Source of the DNA: Bacteroidota bacterium
Lineage (GTDB): Bacteria; Bacteroidota; Bacteroidia; Palsa-948
DNA length: 38,970 nt
NCBI GenBank assembly: GCA_016213435.1
Contig: JACRAL010000010.1
Coordinates: forward strand, 1 to 38,970
Direction of reading: 5' to 3'
The notes beneath the pieces are model-generated. The model ran no database searches, was not told where the DNA came from, and was given only the letters and a program-made list of their open reading frames with translations. The position numbers and the translations under genes are program-made. Positions 15,035 to 23,372 of this stretch are shown in pieces; position 1 is the first letter of the stretch; every line of letters starts with the position of its first letter.

Positions 15035-16159
15035 TTATTTTGTAATATAAGTAAATTTTTCTTTGAGGTTTAGAAATGGGGTTTCAAAAAACCGGTAACT
15101 AATCATACTTATTATAATAGTTATTATTAATGAAATAGGTGTGTCAATAAGAAGAGTTTGCCATAAATTTTTATTTATACCTAATATTCTGGTTGTGTTA
15201 ATTGTGATTAAAATACCTATGAACTGAAAACAATAGCAGCCATAAGTGATTAACCCCAATTTGGATGGAACTTTTAAATTCGACATTTTAAATAAGGAGT
15301 TTTTCGAATAACTTTGTTCTAATATTATAAGCAAAATAACAATTGCAATAAATTCCCTTTCAAATATTCTTGTGATATAGGTGCCTTGGAATAGCTCATT
15401 TCTGAATAGATATATCAATAAGAAGATGGAATATATAATGACTATGAGTATTTTTTTTAGGTACTCAATGACGTTTTTAAATTTTTCGAACTGCGTTATT
15501 AACCAAGCGCCAAATGCTCCGGTTGCCATATCTCCAATGCAAGACAGAGTATGAAATTCATGCATTGTATAGGAGTCGTTACGAGCTCTGAAAAACAGGC
15601 TGCTTATAATTATTAGTGTAAATGGTATCCAGTATTTTTTCTTAGGAAAAATATGTAAAATTAGTGGCCAGATAAAATAGAATTGTTCTTCGATTGCCAC
15701 GCTCCATAGCACTCCTAATATCGATGCATCAGGAGGTCCCTTTTTAATAAAATCAAAGTTGTTGATTAGTCCAATATAATACCATGGATTGGCTGTTTCA
15801 TTTGGAATTTGTCCGAATAATTTTTTTAGGAATGGAAAAATCACAAAGCCAAAAAACACACAAAAGAAATAAAGAGGCCAAATTCTTAGAATGCGTCTTA
15901 TCCAAAATTTTTTAATATTAATTTTCTCATTTAATTCTTTTTCTTTTATCAGCAAGAAAGTGATTAAAAAGCCGCTCAATACAAAGAAAAAGTTTACGCC
16001 CAAATTCCCATTGCCAAATAAATCAAATTTTATGAAATAGTAAAACGAAGAAGATTTTATCTCTTCGTAATTGGTGTGAAAGCTATGAAAGAAAAAAACT
16101 GAAAGAAAACAAAAAAATCTCAGCCCGTCTATGTTTTGAAAATGTATTTTGTTTTTCAA
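15035..16159 (-). CDS. Acyltransferase family 3 (OafA-like) membrane protein
   Basis: A 374-residue protein with about ten transmembrane helices. The first helix holds DGLRFFCFLSVFFFHSF, where the histidine corresponds to the family's catalytic region. NLGVNFFFVLSGFLITFLL and LGVLWSVAIEEQFYFIWPL are the standard conserved helices. These proteins transfer acetyl or other acyl groups onto sugars across the inner membrane and commonly O-acetylate O-antigen or capsule. There is one base between its start and the stop of the upstream methyltransferase, so the two are co-transcribed. A 117-bp gap below it separates it from the sulfatase-like gene and holds nothing I recognise. Confidence 0.92.
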   Translation of the reverse strand: MKNKIHFQNIDGLRFFCFLSVFFFHSFHTNYEEIKSSSFYYFIKFDLFGNGNLGVNFFFVLSGFLITFLLIKEKELNEKINIKKFWIRRILRIWPLYFFCVFFGFVIFPFLKKLFGQIPNETANPWYYIGLINNFDFIKKGPPDASILGVLWSVAIEEQFYFIWPLILHIFPKKKYWIPFTLIIISSLFFRARNDSYTMHEFHTLSCIGDMATGAFGAWLITQFEKFKNVIEYLKKILIVIIYSIFLLIYLFRNELFQGTYITRIFEREFIAIVILLIILEQSYSKNSLFKMSNLKVPSKLGLITYGCYCFQFIGILITINTTRILGINKNLWQTLLIDTPISLIITIIISMISYRFFETPFLNLKEKFTYITK

Positions 16160-16160
16160 T

Positions 16161-17606
16161 TTACGCGATTTTGTAATTATATTTTTTTGCTCTCATCAAA
16201 CACAGAATCCGTTTTGACTCCGGAAGTTCATGCTGATGGTGTAAGTCAAAATAAACAGAAAAAATGTCAATAAAGCGATGAAAAATATAGTCGGTAAATA
16301 TATCTTCTCTGTTTTGTAGCATTTCCTCTACCTGGCTGTCGTCTTTTGGAACATACTCGATGATCAGCCATTCTCCTTGTTCTGAAAATGATCTTGCGAT
16401 CTTCTCAAAAGGAATGCCATGACTGATCCTTAAATGATGAACAAGCGCAAGGGCCATGATCAGATCAGGTTTTCCGCGTTGAATCAGTGTTTTTCTTTCT
16501 CGGTTATTCCACCCAATACCCGGGCTGGGATTAGCCAGATCAATAATTAAGGGAAGAATGTTGTTCTTTTTTGAATTCGTAAGTGAATGGCAGAAAGATT
16601 CCATACAGGCATGGTCGGCATCCATGGCAATCACGTGATTGCAGAATGCAGATGCAAGCAATGAGTAGGTGCCTGTGTTGCTGCCCATATCCCAGATTGT
16701 TTTCGGCTTTACCGATTGCAGCCATCCGGAAATTATTTTTGATTTTTCTTCAGTAGATTTTTTTGTGTATGAACTTTCTGAAACGTATTCATTCCACAGA
16801 CTTCTTTTGGTTTTTAAATTCAAACTATTTACTGTTTCTTTCAGATGATCTAAAATTGTGGTCAACTGTCTTTTTGAAAGCATTATTCTCTTGTCGCTAC
16901 TTTTTTTCTTAGTTTTTTTTGGCTGAATTTTTGAATGAACGTGTATGTGAGATGCAATGCCTGTGTTCAGGTAAGAGCGCATGGTAAGAAGTGAAGAGGT
17001 TAATTCAAGAGGGATTCCATCCAAAAACACCTGAGATAGTTTTGATAAAGATTCGCTTTTATATGCGATTAAAGCAAGAGGTGCAAGGAAATGCTGGCAA
17101 AATTGTCGGTACGCGATCCAGGGAGAACCTTCTTTGTATTTTTCAAAAGAAAGAGTATCAATAAAAATAGGTTTGTTTCCTATAAATTGCACGTTAAATG
17201 CGGATGCATCTTTTAAAGTCATTCCGTGTTTCAGCGCTTCGCTTTGAATGGTCAGGGTAAGCAAAGCAGCTTTCTTTAACTGGCTGAAACACCATTCGTA
17301 GGGATATGAGATGAATGGAATTTGTTTTGGTTTTATGATCTTAAAGCCGGCAAATTGAGAAGCCAGAGATGAGTTTGCATTTTGAAGAAAGGGAGGATCA
17401 ACTTCTTCATTGTGTTTAACAAGATATTCATGAGAAGATAAGAGGTCATAAAGCCCTGAAGACTTCATGAGTTCAAAATGATCAAAATAGGAGGGGGCTA
17501 TCGCTCTGAAAATTTCATTGTTGTAGTAAAAAGAAAAACCCGATGGATCTCTGAAGGATCCATGATCAACAATAAACGAAAATGTATCTTTTTCGGAGGA
17601 AGACAT
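16161..17606 (-). CDS. Two-domain SAM-dependent methyltransferase
   Basis: A 481-residue protein. Residues 1-200 form an unusual N-terminal domain with KDASAFNVQFIGNKPIFIDTLSFE, resembling the phosphotransferase-like pattern D-x-S-x-x-N ... I-D. The C-terminal half is a class I methyltransferase with WDMGSNTGTYSLLA (about 302-315), MDADHACMESF and MALALVHHLRI. This combination occurs in proteins sometimes annotated as NoeA-like nodulation or polysaccharide proteins; the substrate is unknown. Its ATG overlaps by one base the stop of a 56-aa membrane protein (TAATG), implying coupled translation and perhaps membrane docking. Confidence 0.82.
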   Translation of the reverse strand: MSSSEKDTFSFIVDHGSFRDPSGFSFYYNNEIFRAIAPSYFDHFELMKSSGLYDLLSSHEYLVKHNEEVDPPFLQNANSSLASQFAGFKIIKPKQIPFISYPYEWCFSQLKKAALLTLTIQSEALKHGMTLKDASAFNVQFIGNKPIFIDTLSFEKYKEGSPWIAYRQFCQHFLAPLALIAYKSESLSKLSQVFLDGIPLELTSSLLTMRSYLNTGIASHIHVHSKIQPKKTKKKSSDKRIMLSKRQLTTILDHLKETVNSLNLKTKRSLWNEYVSESSYTKKSTEEKSKIISGWLQSVKPKTIWDMGSNTGTYSLLASAFCNHVIAMDADHACMESFCHSLTNSKKNNILPLIIDLANPSPGIGWNNRERKTLIQRGKPDLIMALALVHHLRISHGIPFEKIARSFSEQGEWLIIEYVPKDDSQVEEMLQNREDIFTDYIFHRFIDIFSVYFDLHHQHELPESKRILCLMRAKKYNYKIA

Positions 17607-17776
17607 TAATTGGAATTCTGCTCATTATCTGTTTTTTTTGAATCGGATTTGAAACGATTAAAAAAACTCTTGAAGGCGTTTTTAAAAAACATAAAAAATG
17701 CTGCTGCTCCTGCAAGGATTACCTGTGCGATTAAACTTCCGGTGCCCGGATCAATGTATAGTAGTGTAGTGTGCAT
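17606..17776 (-). CDS. 56-aa single-span membrane protein coupled to the methyltransferase
   Basis: A small gene from ATG 17776 to TAA 17606-17608. It starts MHTTLLYIDPGTGSLIAQVI, continues with one hydrophobic segment (about 13-31), then a basic region KNAFKSFFNRFKSDSKK and a polar tail. YIDPGTGS is a motif I have seen in short ORFs of polysaccharide gene clusters in many bacteria, so this is likely a real conserved gene although its role is unknown. The TAATG overlap with the methyltransferase suggests the two act together, for example by holding the enzyme at the membrane. It is the first gene of the lower minus-strand block; the divergent membrane protein begins 268 bases away. Confidence 0.75.
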   Translation of the reverse strand: MHTTLLYIDPGTGSLIAQVILAGAAAFFMFFKNAFKSFFNRFKSDSKKTDNEQNSN

Positions 17777-17853
17777 AAGAAATAAATTTATTTCATATTA
17801 TATTTGTAAATATAATTATTTTTTTGAAATGTTAGTCTGAAGAACTGAAGTGG

Positions 17854-18003
17854 GGTGTAAGAAAAACTGCACCTTTCATTTGTAAATGTTAACCCCCTCC
17901 CCTTCGGGACTCCCCCTTGAGAAGGGGGAGAGCTAATAGCTCCCCTCCTTTACAATGAGGGGTTGGGGTGGTTTCATTGAAATTGTGCAGTTTTTCTTAC
18001 ACC
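17854..18003. repeat. 150-bp MITE-like element with 19-bp inverted termini
   Basis: GGTGTAAGAAAAACTGCAC at 17854-17872 is repeated exactly in inverse orientation at 17985-18003. Between the arms are further inverted repeats made of the C/G palindrome type, including GGGGGAGAGCTAATAGCTCCCC and an AACCCCC/GGGGTTGGGG pair. The whole can fold as one long hairpin. No coding capacity and no clear target duplication. It lies between two divergent genes, upstream of both. Confidence 0.8.
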
Positions 18004-18032
18004 AACTGAAGGTTACGTAAGTGCTATTAATG

Positions 18033-18040
18033 TAACTTTG
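18033..18040 (+). promoter_or_regulatory. -7 box placing transcription at the start codon of the next gene
   Basis: TAACTTTG, a full TAnnTTTG match, ends four bases before the ATG at 18045. With this promoter class, transcription would begin at or within a base or two of the ATG, giving a leaderless message. The -33 TTTG is not evident. Confidence 0.45.
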
Positions 18041-18044
18041 TTTC

Positions 18045-19394
18045 ATGGACTATTCCCGCATAATATCATTCTTGGATTTTGTAATTGCCCCGATATATAT
18101 TCTTGCTATTCTCTTATATGCAAGTTCTATTCAGAATAAAAAGATTAAAGAAAATCCCGGATATCGTTACTTTACTCTTGGAATAGCAGCTAAAATTGTA
18201 GGAGCCGTTGGCTTGTGCCTGATATATGTATATTACTACGATGAAGGTGGAGATACTATCAGTTACAATGCAGACAGCTCCTCCCTGTTAAAATTATTGT
18301 TTCGTTCTCCCTCGGATTTTTTTGATGTATGGTTAGCACCTTTAACAAGAAAAACCCGATATTACTTTCCTAATATGTTATATTTTTCTTCCGACTCAAA
18401 TGCTTTTATGGTATGCCGATTATTGGTACCAATACGATTAATTTGTTTTGACAGTTATCTGCTTTCTTCCATAGTCATGGCAGTGGTAAGTTTTACAGGA
18501 GTATGGAAATTATATGAAGTATTTTGTGATTGCTACCCTGCTTTGTATAAGCATTTTGCTCTTGCGGTTATTTTTACTCCTTCTGTAGTGTTTTGGGGAT
18601 CCGGGATGCTTAAGGACTCATGGACGCTTGCAGCTGCCGGCTGGTACTGCTATTCACTTTATATGATCTTTATTAAAGGGGGAAAGCTACTTTCATCAGT
18701 GGTAACCCTGCTGATAGCGATGTTTCTTTTGATTACCATTAAGCCCTATATTTTTGTGGGCTTGCTGCCTGGTTCCATGCTGTGGATGATCTGGAGCAGG
18801 ATCGCTAAGATTAAAAGCACATTTTTGAAAATTATTATCGCGCCTTCTATTATGATTGCTGGAATGGGTTTGGGCATAGGGTTATGGATGCTGACCAGTT
18901 CCAATCTTGGAGAATATGGTTCTTTGGACAGTATGATACTAAAGGCGAGTGTTGCTTCTGAAGATTTAAAACAGGATTATTATCAGGGAAACTCATTCGA
19001 TTTAGGAGCGTATGATCCTACTCTTGTCGGCATGTTATCTAAATTTCCTATTGCAACCGTTACAGGATTATTCAGGCCATTCATTTTGGAGGCAAAAAAT
19101 ATTGTGATGGCTGTATCCGGCTTGGAGAACCTTTTTATTTTGGGATTTGCATTTATAGTTCTGCTCAGAAAACCAAGGACAGCGTTGATGAATTTATTTA
19201 CAAATCCACTTGTGCTTTTCTGCCTGATTTTTGCTGTTTTTTTTGCATTTTCTGTTGCTATTTCCACCTCCAATTTTGGTGCGCTTGTGCGGTTGAGGAT
19301 ACCGCTGATGCCTTTTTTATTAAGCGGATTGATGATTGTTAATTATGCAAATAAATCTGCTGGTATATCTTCTCAGCAATCTCAAACCCTCTGA
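18045..19394 (+). CDS. Multipass membrane protein of the polysaccharide locus
   Basis: A 449-residue protein with about ten hydrophobic segments and short polar loops, including YYYDEGGDTISYNADSSSL after the second segment and GSGMLKDSWTLAA in the middle. The overall plan, with an acidic loop early and a large central loop (GEYGSLDSMILKASVASEDL), is like polysaccharide polymerases, ligases or membrane glycosyltransferases, but no motif is decisive. It is the only gene on the plus strand within the locus. Its 3' end overlaps the convergent glycosyltransferase gene by 56 bases. It could provide a polymerase, ligase or transporter function missing elsewhere in the locus. Confidence 0.65.
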   Translation: MDYSRIISFLDFVIAPIYILAILLYASSIQNKKIKENPGYRYFTLGIAAKIVGAVGLCLIYVYYYDEGGDTISYNADSSSLLKLLFRSPSDFFDVWLAPLTRKTRYYFPNMLYFSSDSNAFMVCRLLVPIRLICFDSYLLSSIVMAVVSFTGVWKLYEVFCDCYPALYKHFALAVIFTPSVVFWGSGMLKDSWTLAAAGWYCYSLYMIFIKGGKLLSSVVTLLIAMFLLITIKPYIFVGLLPGSMLWMIWSRIAKIKSTFLKIIIAPSIMIAGMGLGIGLWMLTSSNLGEYGSLDSMILKASVASEDLKQDYYQGNSFDLGAYDPTLVGMLSKFPIATVTGLFRPFILEAKNIVMAVSGLENLFILGFAFIVLLRKPRTALMNLFTNPLVLFCLIFAVFFAFSVAISTSNFGALVRLRIPLMPFLLSGLMIVNYANKSAGISSQQSQTL

Positions 19395-20577
19395 ACTTTT
19401 TAGCAATATTTCTTATTTCACCTTTCTTTTTTTGAAGCAAAGTGGAATTTAAGAGAGCATCTATTATTTTTACAGCCACAAGGTAATTTTCTTCATCAAG
19501 CGCGTGAAGAATCGCACCCGTTTCATTTCTTTCTATAATATCCGAATCGTCAGAAATATTTTCCGGTATTACCACCGGTAAACCCATAGCCCAGTATTCA
19601 CCGTCTTTAATGGAGGTGCAGTATTTTTTAGTGGGTACAGGTTTAACGGGATTTATAGCAAAGTCAGCAAGTGCTAAATATCCTGGGATTTCTTTGTGCT
19701 CAACAAACTGACTGATAATGATTTCTTTATTCACTCCTGTCTTTTCTGCATAATGATCAATTTGTTCTCTGGAGGTATTTGTCAGAAGTAAAACCCTGAA
19801 TTTTCCTCCCCAATATTTTGCTGCTACGCGGATAAAGTGAAAAATTTCCTGATCCAGATAAATTCCTCCGAATTTTCCCGCATAAACACATACGATCTTA
19901 TCTTTCAGCAGCCATTTTTTTCGTAAATACTTGCTTTCACTCATTGCTTTTTCAAATGAAAACAAATCCAGATTGACGCATGCAGGTTTGGTGAAGAAAG
20001 ATATGGCAACATCTATCTGATATTTTTCGAATGCATATTCCTTCATCCCGGAGGAGCAAGCAATAAGAGTCGTAGCCCTCCTGCTTTGAAGCTTTTCCAG
20101 CATCAGGAGTAATTTATAGGCTATACCATTTTTGTTCCATGTGCCATTCTCCACCATAGCTTCCGCATGGGGTTCGTAGCTGTCAATGATCAATGGTTTT
20201 CCTGTGAGTATAGATAAAACATATCCTAAACTTCCGGCAGGAGTGCACCATGCATGAATGTGAGTTATTTTTTTTGAAATGCAAAGCCACAAAAGACCGA
20301 CAAGTGAAAAAATATTTTTCAAAAGAGCAATTACTCCAAGAGGTCTGTAGGAATAAGAGATCCATGAAATATTTTTATCGGCAAGTTGTTGTTTGATTTT
20401 CTTATTTTCTGCAGGGGATATGGCGTGAAAGTTATTTTCAAAAGTGACAAAAAAAATTTTTGAATCATCGGATATGATCTTTCGAATGATTCTGACATAG
20501 GGCAGGGTATAGGTTTGGATTAATGCGTCTTTGTAACTCCAATAGGTGAGGATAAGAATATTCTTTTTTATCTGCAT
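19339..20577 (-). CDS. GT4-like glycosyltransferase (GT-B fold)
   Basis: A 412-residue protein starting MQIKKNILILTYWSYKDAL. The N-terminal half has a Rossmann pattern with THIHAWCTPAGSLGYVLS. The C-terminal half has VCVYAGKFGG, a nucleotide-binding start, and DGEYWAMGLPVVIPE, in the place of the E-x7-E donor-binding region of GT4 enzymes. An upstream extension of the frame to 20718 overlaps the preceding gene and is not used. The chosen ATG shares one base with the stop of the upstream GT2 gene (TAATG). Its end overlaps the plus-strand membrane gene by 56 bases. Confidence 0.82.
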   Translation of the reverse strand: MQIKKNILILTYWSYKDALIQTYTLPYVRIIRKIISDDSKIFFVTFENNFHAISPAENKKIKQQLADKNISWISYSYRPLGVIALLKNIFSLVGLLWLCISKKITHIHAWCTPAGSLGYVLSILTGKPLIIDSYEPHAEAMVENGTWNKNGIAYKLLLMLEKLQSRRATTLIACSSGMKEYAFEKYQIDVAISFFTKPACVNLDLFSFEKAMSESKYLRKKWLLKDKIVCVYAGKFGGIYLDQEIFHFIRVAAKYWGGKFRVLLLTNTSREQIDHYAEKTGVNKEIIISQFVEHKEIPGYLALADFAINPVKPVPTKKYCTSIKDGEYWAMGLPVVIPENISDDSDIIERNETGAILHALDEENYLVAVKIIDALLNSTLLQKKKGEIRNIAKKFRGFEIAEKIYQQIYLHN

Positions 20578-21455
20578 TACAAAAGCTTTTTTAATAATTT
20601 CAGAATATTGGGAGGATAGGCAAGAATAGATTTTAAAATATAACGACCTCCTTTGATTTTTCCTCCTTCGTTTTTCCAAAAGCTTCCTGCAAGTATTAGA
20701 TACATATTGGAATAACATCTTCTTCTGAAAAAAGCGTTTTTGAATAACTTATACTCATCTGCTTTTCTGTATGCCTTAAGCGTATCTTTTTCAAGAAGAT
20801 GAATATTAGAATGCATATTTCCTGAATGAATGCGGTAGTACAAAGCAACCGTTGGAACTCTGCCTATTCTGTATCGATTTGCAATTCTGAAATAAAATTC
20901 ATGGTCAGCGCCATTTGAAAGTTCCGGATCAAAACCTCCGACAGATTCAATCACTTCCCTTTTAATAAGCACCCCGCTTATGGAAAAAATGTATTTCCCT
21001 TCTCCTCCTAATAATAAATGCTCTAAGATGTAGCCTTCTTCTCCGCGATTCACTTCTTTCTTTTTTTGAGAGTCACCATCTATTATTTGATTGTCACAAT
21101 GTACAAGTCCAAGAGCGTCATCAAATGAAAATTTCAACAGCATTAATTCCAGAAAATTTGGCAACCATATGTCATCAGAATCCAGATATGCAATATAACT
21201 TCCTTTTGAAACAGCAAATCCAGTATTTCTTGCGACAGAAACACCTGCATTATTTTGGTTGATTAATTTTATTCTTGGATCGTTTTTGCAGATTGCCTCC
21301 ACAAGTTTCGAGGTGGTATCGGTTGAACCATCGTTTACGACAATCAGCTCTAAGTCGGAATGTGTTTGTTTTAAAACAGAGCGGATGGTTTCTTCAATAT
21401 ACTTCCCTGCATTGTAAGCCGGAATAATTACTGAAATTAAAAAGCCATCTCTCAT
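20577..21455 (-). CDS. Family 2 glycosyltransferase
   Basis: A 292-residue GT-A enzyme. VIIPAYNAGKYIEETIRSVL (9-28) is the standard GT2 opening, LIVVNDGSTD at 38-46 binds the nucleotide, and YLDSDDIW gives the metal-binding D92/D94. GGFDPELSNGADHEFYFRI corresponds to the acceptor and catalytic-base region. No membrane segments, so it probably acts on lipid-linked sugars at the cytoplasmic face. Coupled to the downstream glycosyltransferase by a TAATG overlap. Confidence 0.9.
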   Translation of the reverse strand: MRDGFLISVIIPAYNAGKYIEETIRSVLKQTHSDLELIVVNDGSTDTTSKLVEAICKNDPRIKLINQNNAGVSVARNTGFAVSKGSYIAYLDSDDIWLPNFLELMLLKFSFDDALGLVHCDNQIIDGDSQKKKEVNRGEEGYILEHLLLGGEGKYIFSISGVLIKREVIESVGGFDPELSNGADHEFYFRIANRYRIGRVPTVALYYRIHSGNMHSNIHLLEKDTLKAYRKADEYKLFKNAFFRRRCYSNMYLILAGSFWKNEGGKIKGGRYILKSILAYPPNILKLLKKLL

Positions 21456-21502
21456 AGGTTACTTTTTTGAATTTCCTTTCAATATTTTAATTGGAATTGG
21501 CT

Positions 21503-22609
21503 TTAATTAAATTTGCGGTAAACATTGTAAATAAAGTCTAGCATTCTTTTACTGTTGGGATAATCCTTATATGTTTTAGGAGGCAGACTCATAATATCAT
21601 TGAACTCAGTAAGAGAAATATCAAGTTTTTTGCAAACGTATTTTTTTTCTTCCTCTGTTTTTATCAGGTCATAAGATTTTTTGGCTAACTCCATTATCGC
21701 TTCTTCTCGTGTCATTTCACCCGTACATATTTGTGTCGAAAAAGTGGGGAGGCGATAATCGATTTTAAATTTTTCCGGTAAAACATACGATTGTATGAAT
21801 CCAGTGTATTTGGATTCATAGTGTTTCCCTCCATAATATTTCCATGCCAATTCCCGTTCGAGAACATCCATTGCTCCTTTTTTGCTGTACGGGACATGGT
21901 TTAATAAATAAATTGTTTTTATCCCTCGCAGTTTGTAATAAATTCCTTCCATGTAACCAAAAAGGGGAAATGTATTAAGCTTCTTTCTGCCAAATTGTTT
22001 GTGAATGGCTTTTAGGTATTTCACATCTTTTGCATCGTAATGCCAGCTTTTCGGAAGAATACCTTCCGTAGCGAAGTTGCCTCCACTGATTATGTATTTT
22101 ACTTTATGTTTTGCAGCAATCCCATATACCACACCCTGAATTGCAATATCCGTTGGAGTTTCTGCTTCGGGCACAGATGCTTTTAAAAAAGAAACCTGAA
22201 GATCTTTGAATTCTTCCCAATCGAGTACAACACTCTGATAGTCGATGCCGAGTTTTGACACAATATATTTAATGTTTTTTACCGAGATTTCGGAATCCCA
22301 GCCATTGTCTAAATGAACAGCCAGTGTTCTTAATCCTAATTTTTTGAGTGTGTAAGCGGCATAGCTGCTGTCAATTCCTCCGCTAATACCTAAAACGCAG
22401 TCGTATTCATTATTTTTTCCGGCTTTTTTTATCTCATCAACAATCTGTACAAGTTTTTGATCGCTCTCTTTTCCCTGATAGGTGCGTTTAGATAATCTCT
22501 CTAAGAAATCATTGCAATGGTTACAATATCCATTCTCGTCAAAAATAATTTCAGGGTCTGTAGTATCCATGACACACCTTTTGCATTGCTGATACTTTAA
22601 GTCTTTCAT
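21503..22609 (-). CDS. N-acetyl sugar amidotransferase (WbpG-like)
   Basis: A 368-residue ATP-dependent enzyme. Two CxxC pairs (C9, C12, C29, C32) form a zinc site around MDTTDPEIIFDENGYC, followed by a PP-loop GISGGIDSS (74-82). This is the arrangement of the N-acetyl sugar amidotransferase family (WbpG, PseA). In those systems ammonia released from glutamine by a HisH-like subunit is passed by a HisF-like subunit, and an acetamido group of the nucleotide sugar becomes an acetamidino group. HisF- and HisH-like genes lie directly upstream in the same operon, which makes this role convincing. The exact sugar cannot be told from sequence. Confidence 0.9.
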   Translation of the reverse strand: MKDLKYQQCKRCVMDTTDPEIIFDENGYCNHCNDFLERLSKRTYQGKESDQKLVQIVDEIKKAGKNNEYDCVLGISGGIDSSYAAYTLKKLGLRTLAVHLDNGWDSEISVKNIKYIVSKLGIDYQSVVLDWEEFKDLQVSFLKASVPEAETPTDIAIQGVVYGIAAKHKVKYIISGGNFATEGILPKSWHYDAKDVKYLKAIHKQFGRKKLNTFPLFGYMEGIYYKLRGIKTIYLLNHVPYSKKGAMDVLERELAWKYYGGKHYESKYTGFIQSYVLPEKFKIDYRLPTFSTQICTGEMTREEAIMELAKKSYDLIKTEEEKKYVCKKLDISLTEFNDIMSLPPKTYKDYPNSKRMLDFIYNVYRKFN

Positions 22610-22618
22610 ATTAGTTGG

Positions 22619-23371
22619 CTAGAATAATAATTCTGATTTTTCAGGATAATTTATTAAAACACCGCTTTTGGGTCCGTGGAAAACAAACATGCTGCCGGCT
22701 GCTAAAGCGCTTGCATAGCCTTCCGTGTAGGCTTGTTTCATGTGATTCAGATTTCCGGCTCCACCCAGTGCAATTACCGGAATACTTACAGCTTCAGCTA
22801 TTTCTTTAATCAAATTGATGTCGTACCCGTTCATCATTCCGTCTTGTTCAATGGATTGAACAATTATTTCCCCAACTCCCTTCTCTTCCATGAGTTTGGA
22901 AAAATCCACGGGAGAATAAGAAGTATATTTTTCCCCATTGTATAGGCACACTTTGTTTTCTCCCAGCATATTTTTTTTTACATCCATACACACAACGATG
23001 GTTGAAGAACCAAATGTTTCCGATGCCTGAAGTATAAAATCAGGATTCTCGGCTGCAAAGCTATTTATAATAACTTTCTCTGCTCCGGCTCCTATGATCT
23101 TACGAATATCCTCTATCGACTTAATTCCTCCGCCAACTGCAAATGGCATATTTGCTTCTTCTCCAACGTTCTTAACAAATTCCAAAGAGATGAGTCTGTT
23201 CTCTTTTGTTGCTAAAATATCGAAAAAGGCGAGTTCGTCTGCTTTTAAATCGTTGAATATCCTGACTGCGTTTATGGGGTCGCCTATGTACCTGTGATCT
23301 TTAAATTTTTTGGATTTAACCAAGGTGTTTCCTTTTAAGAGTAAAACAGGAATAATTCTTGGCTTGAACAT
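22619..23371 (-). CDS. HisF-like subunit for sugar amidation
   Basis: A 250-residue TIM barrel related to imidazole glycerol phosphate synthase HisF. It starts MFKPRIIPVLLLKGNTLVKS, where true HisF has RIIPCLDV, and has the phosphate-site motifs AVGGGIKS and IALGGAGN. The replacement in the first motif and its neighbours (HisH-like and WbpG-like) indicate the polysaccharide paralogue rather than histidine synthesis; no other his genes are here. It likely channels ammonia from the glutaminase to the amidotransferase. Confidence 0.88.
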   Translation of the reverse strand: MFKPRIIPVLLLKGNTLVKSKKFKDHRYIGDPINAVRIFNDLKADELAFFDILATKENRLISLEFVKNVGEEANMPFAVGGGIKSIEDIRKIIGAGAEKVIINSFAAENPDFILQASETFGSSTIVVCMDVKKNMLGENKVCLYNGEKYTSYSPVDFSKLMEEKGVGEIIVQSIEQDGMMNGYDINLIKEIAEAVSIPVIALGGAGNLNHMKQAYTEGYASALAAGSMFVFHGPKSGVLINYPEKSELLF

Positions 23372-23372
23372 A

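Noticed and set aside
17610-17840. 76-aa plus-strand ORF
   Set aside because: It is antisense to the 56-aa membrane protein, which has a proper membrane span, a motif and a coupled start.
20578-20718. Longer start for the GT4 gene
   Set aside because: The added 47 residues are antisense-like basic sequence overlapping the upstream GT2 gene; the ATG at 20577 begins the Rossmann fold directly.
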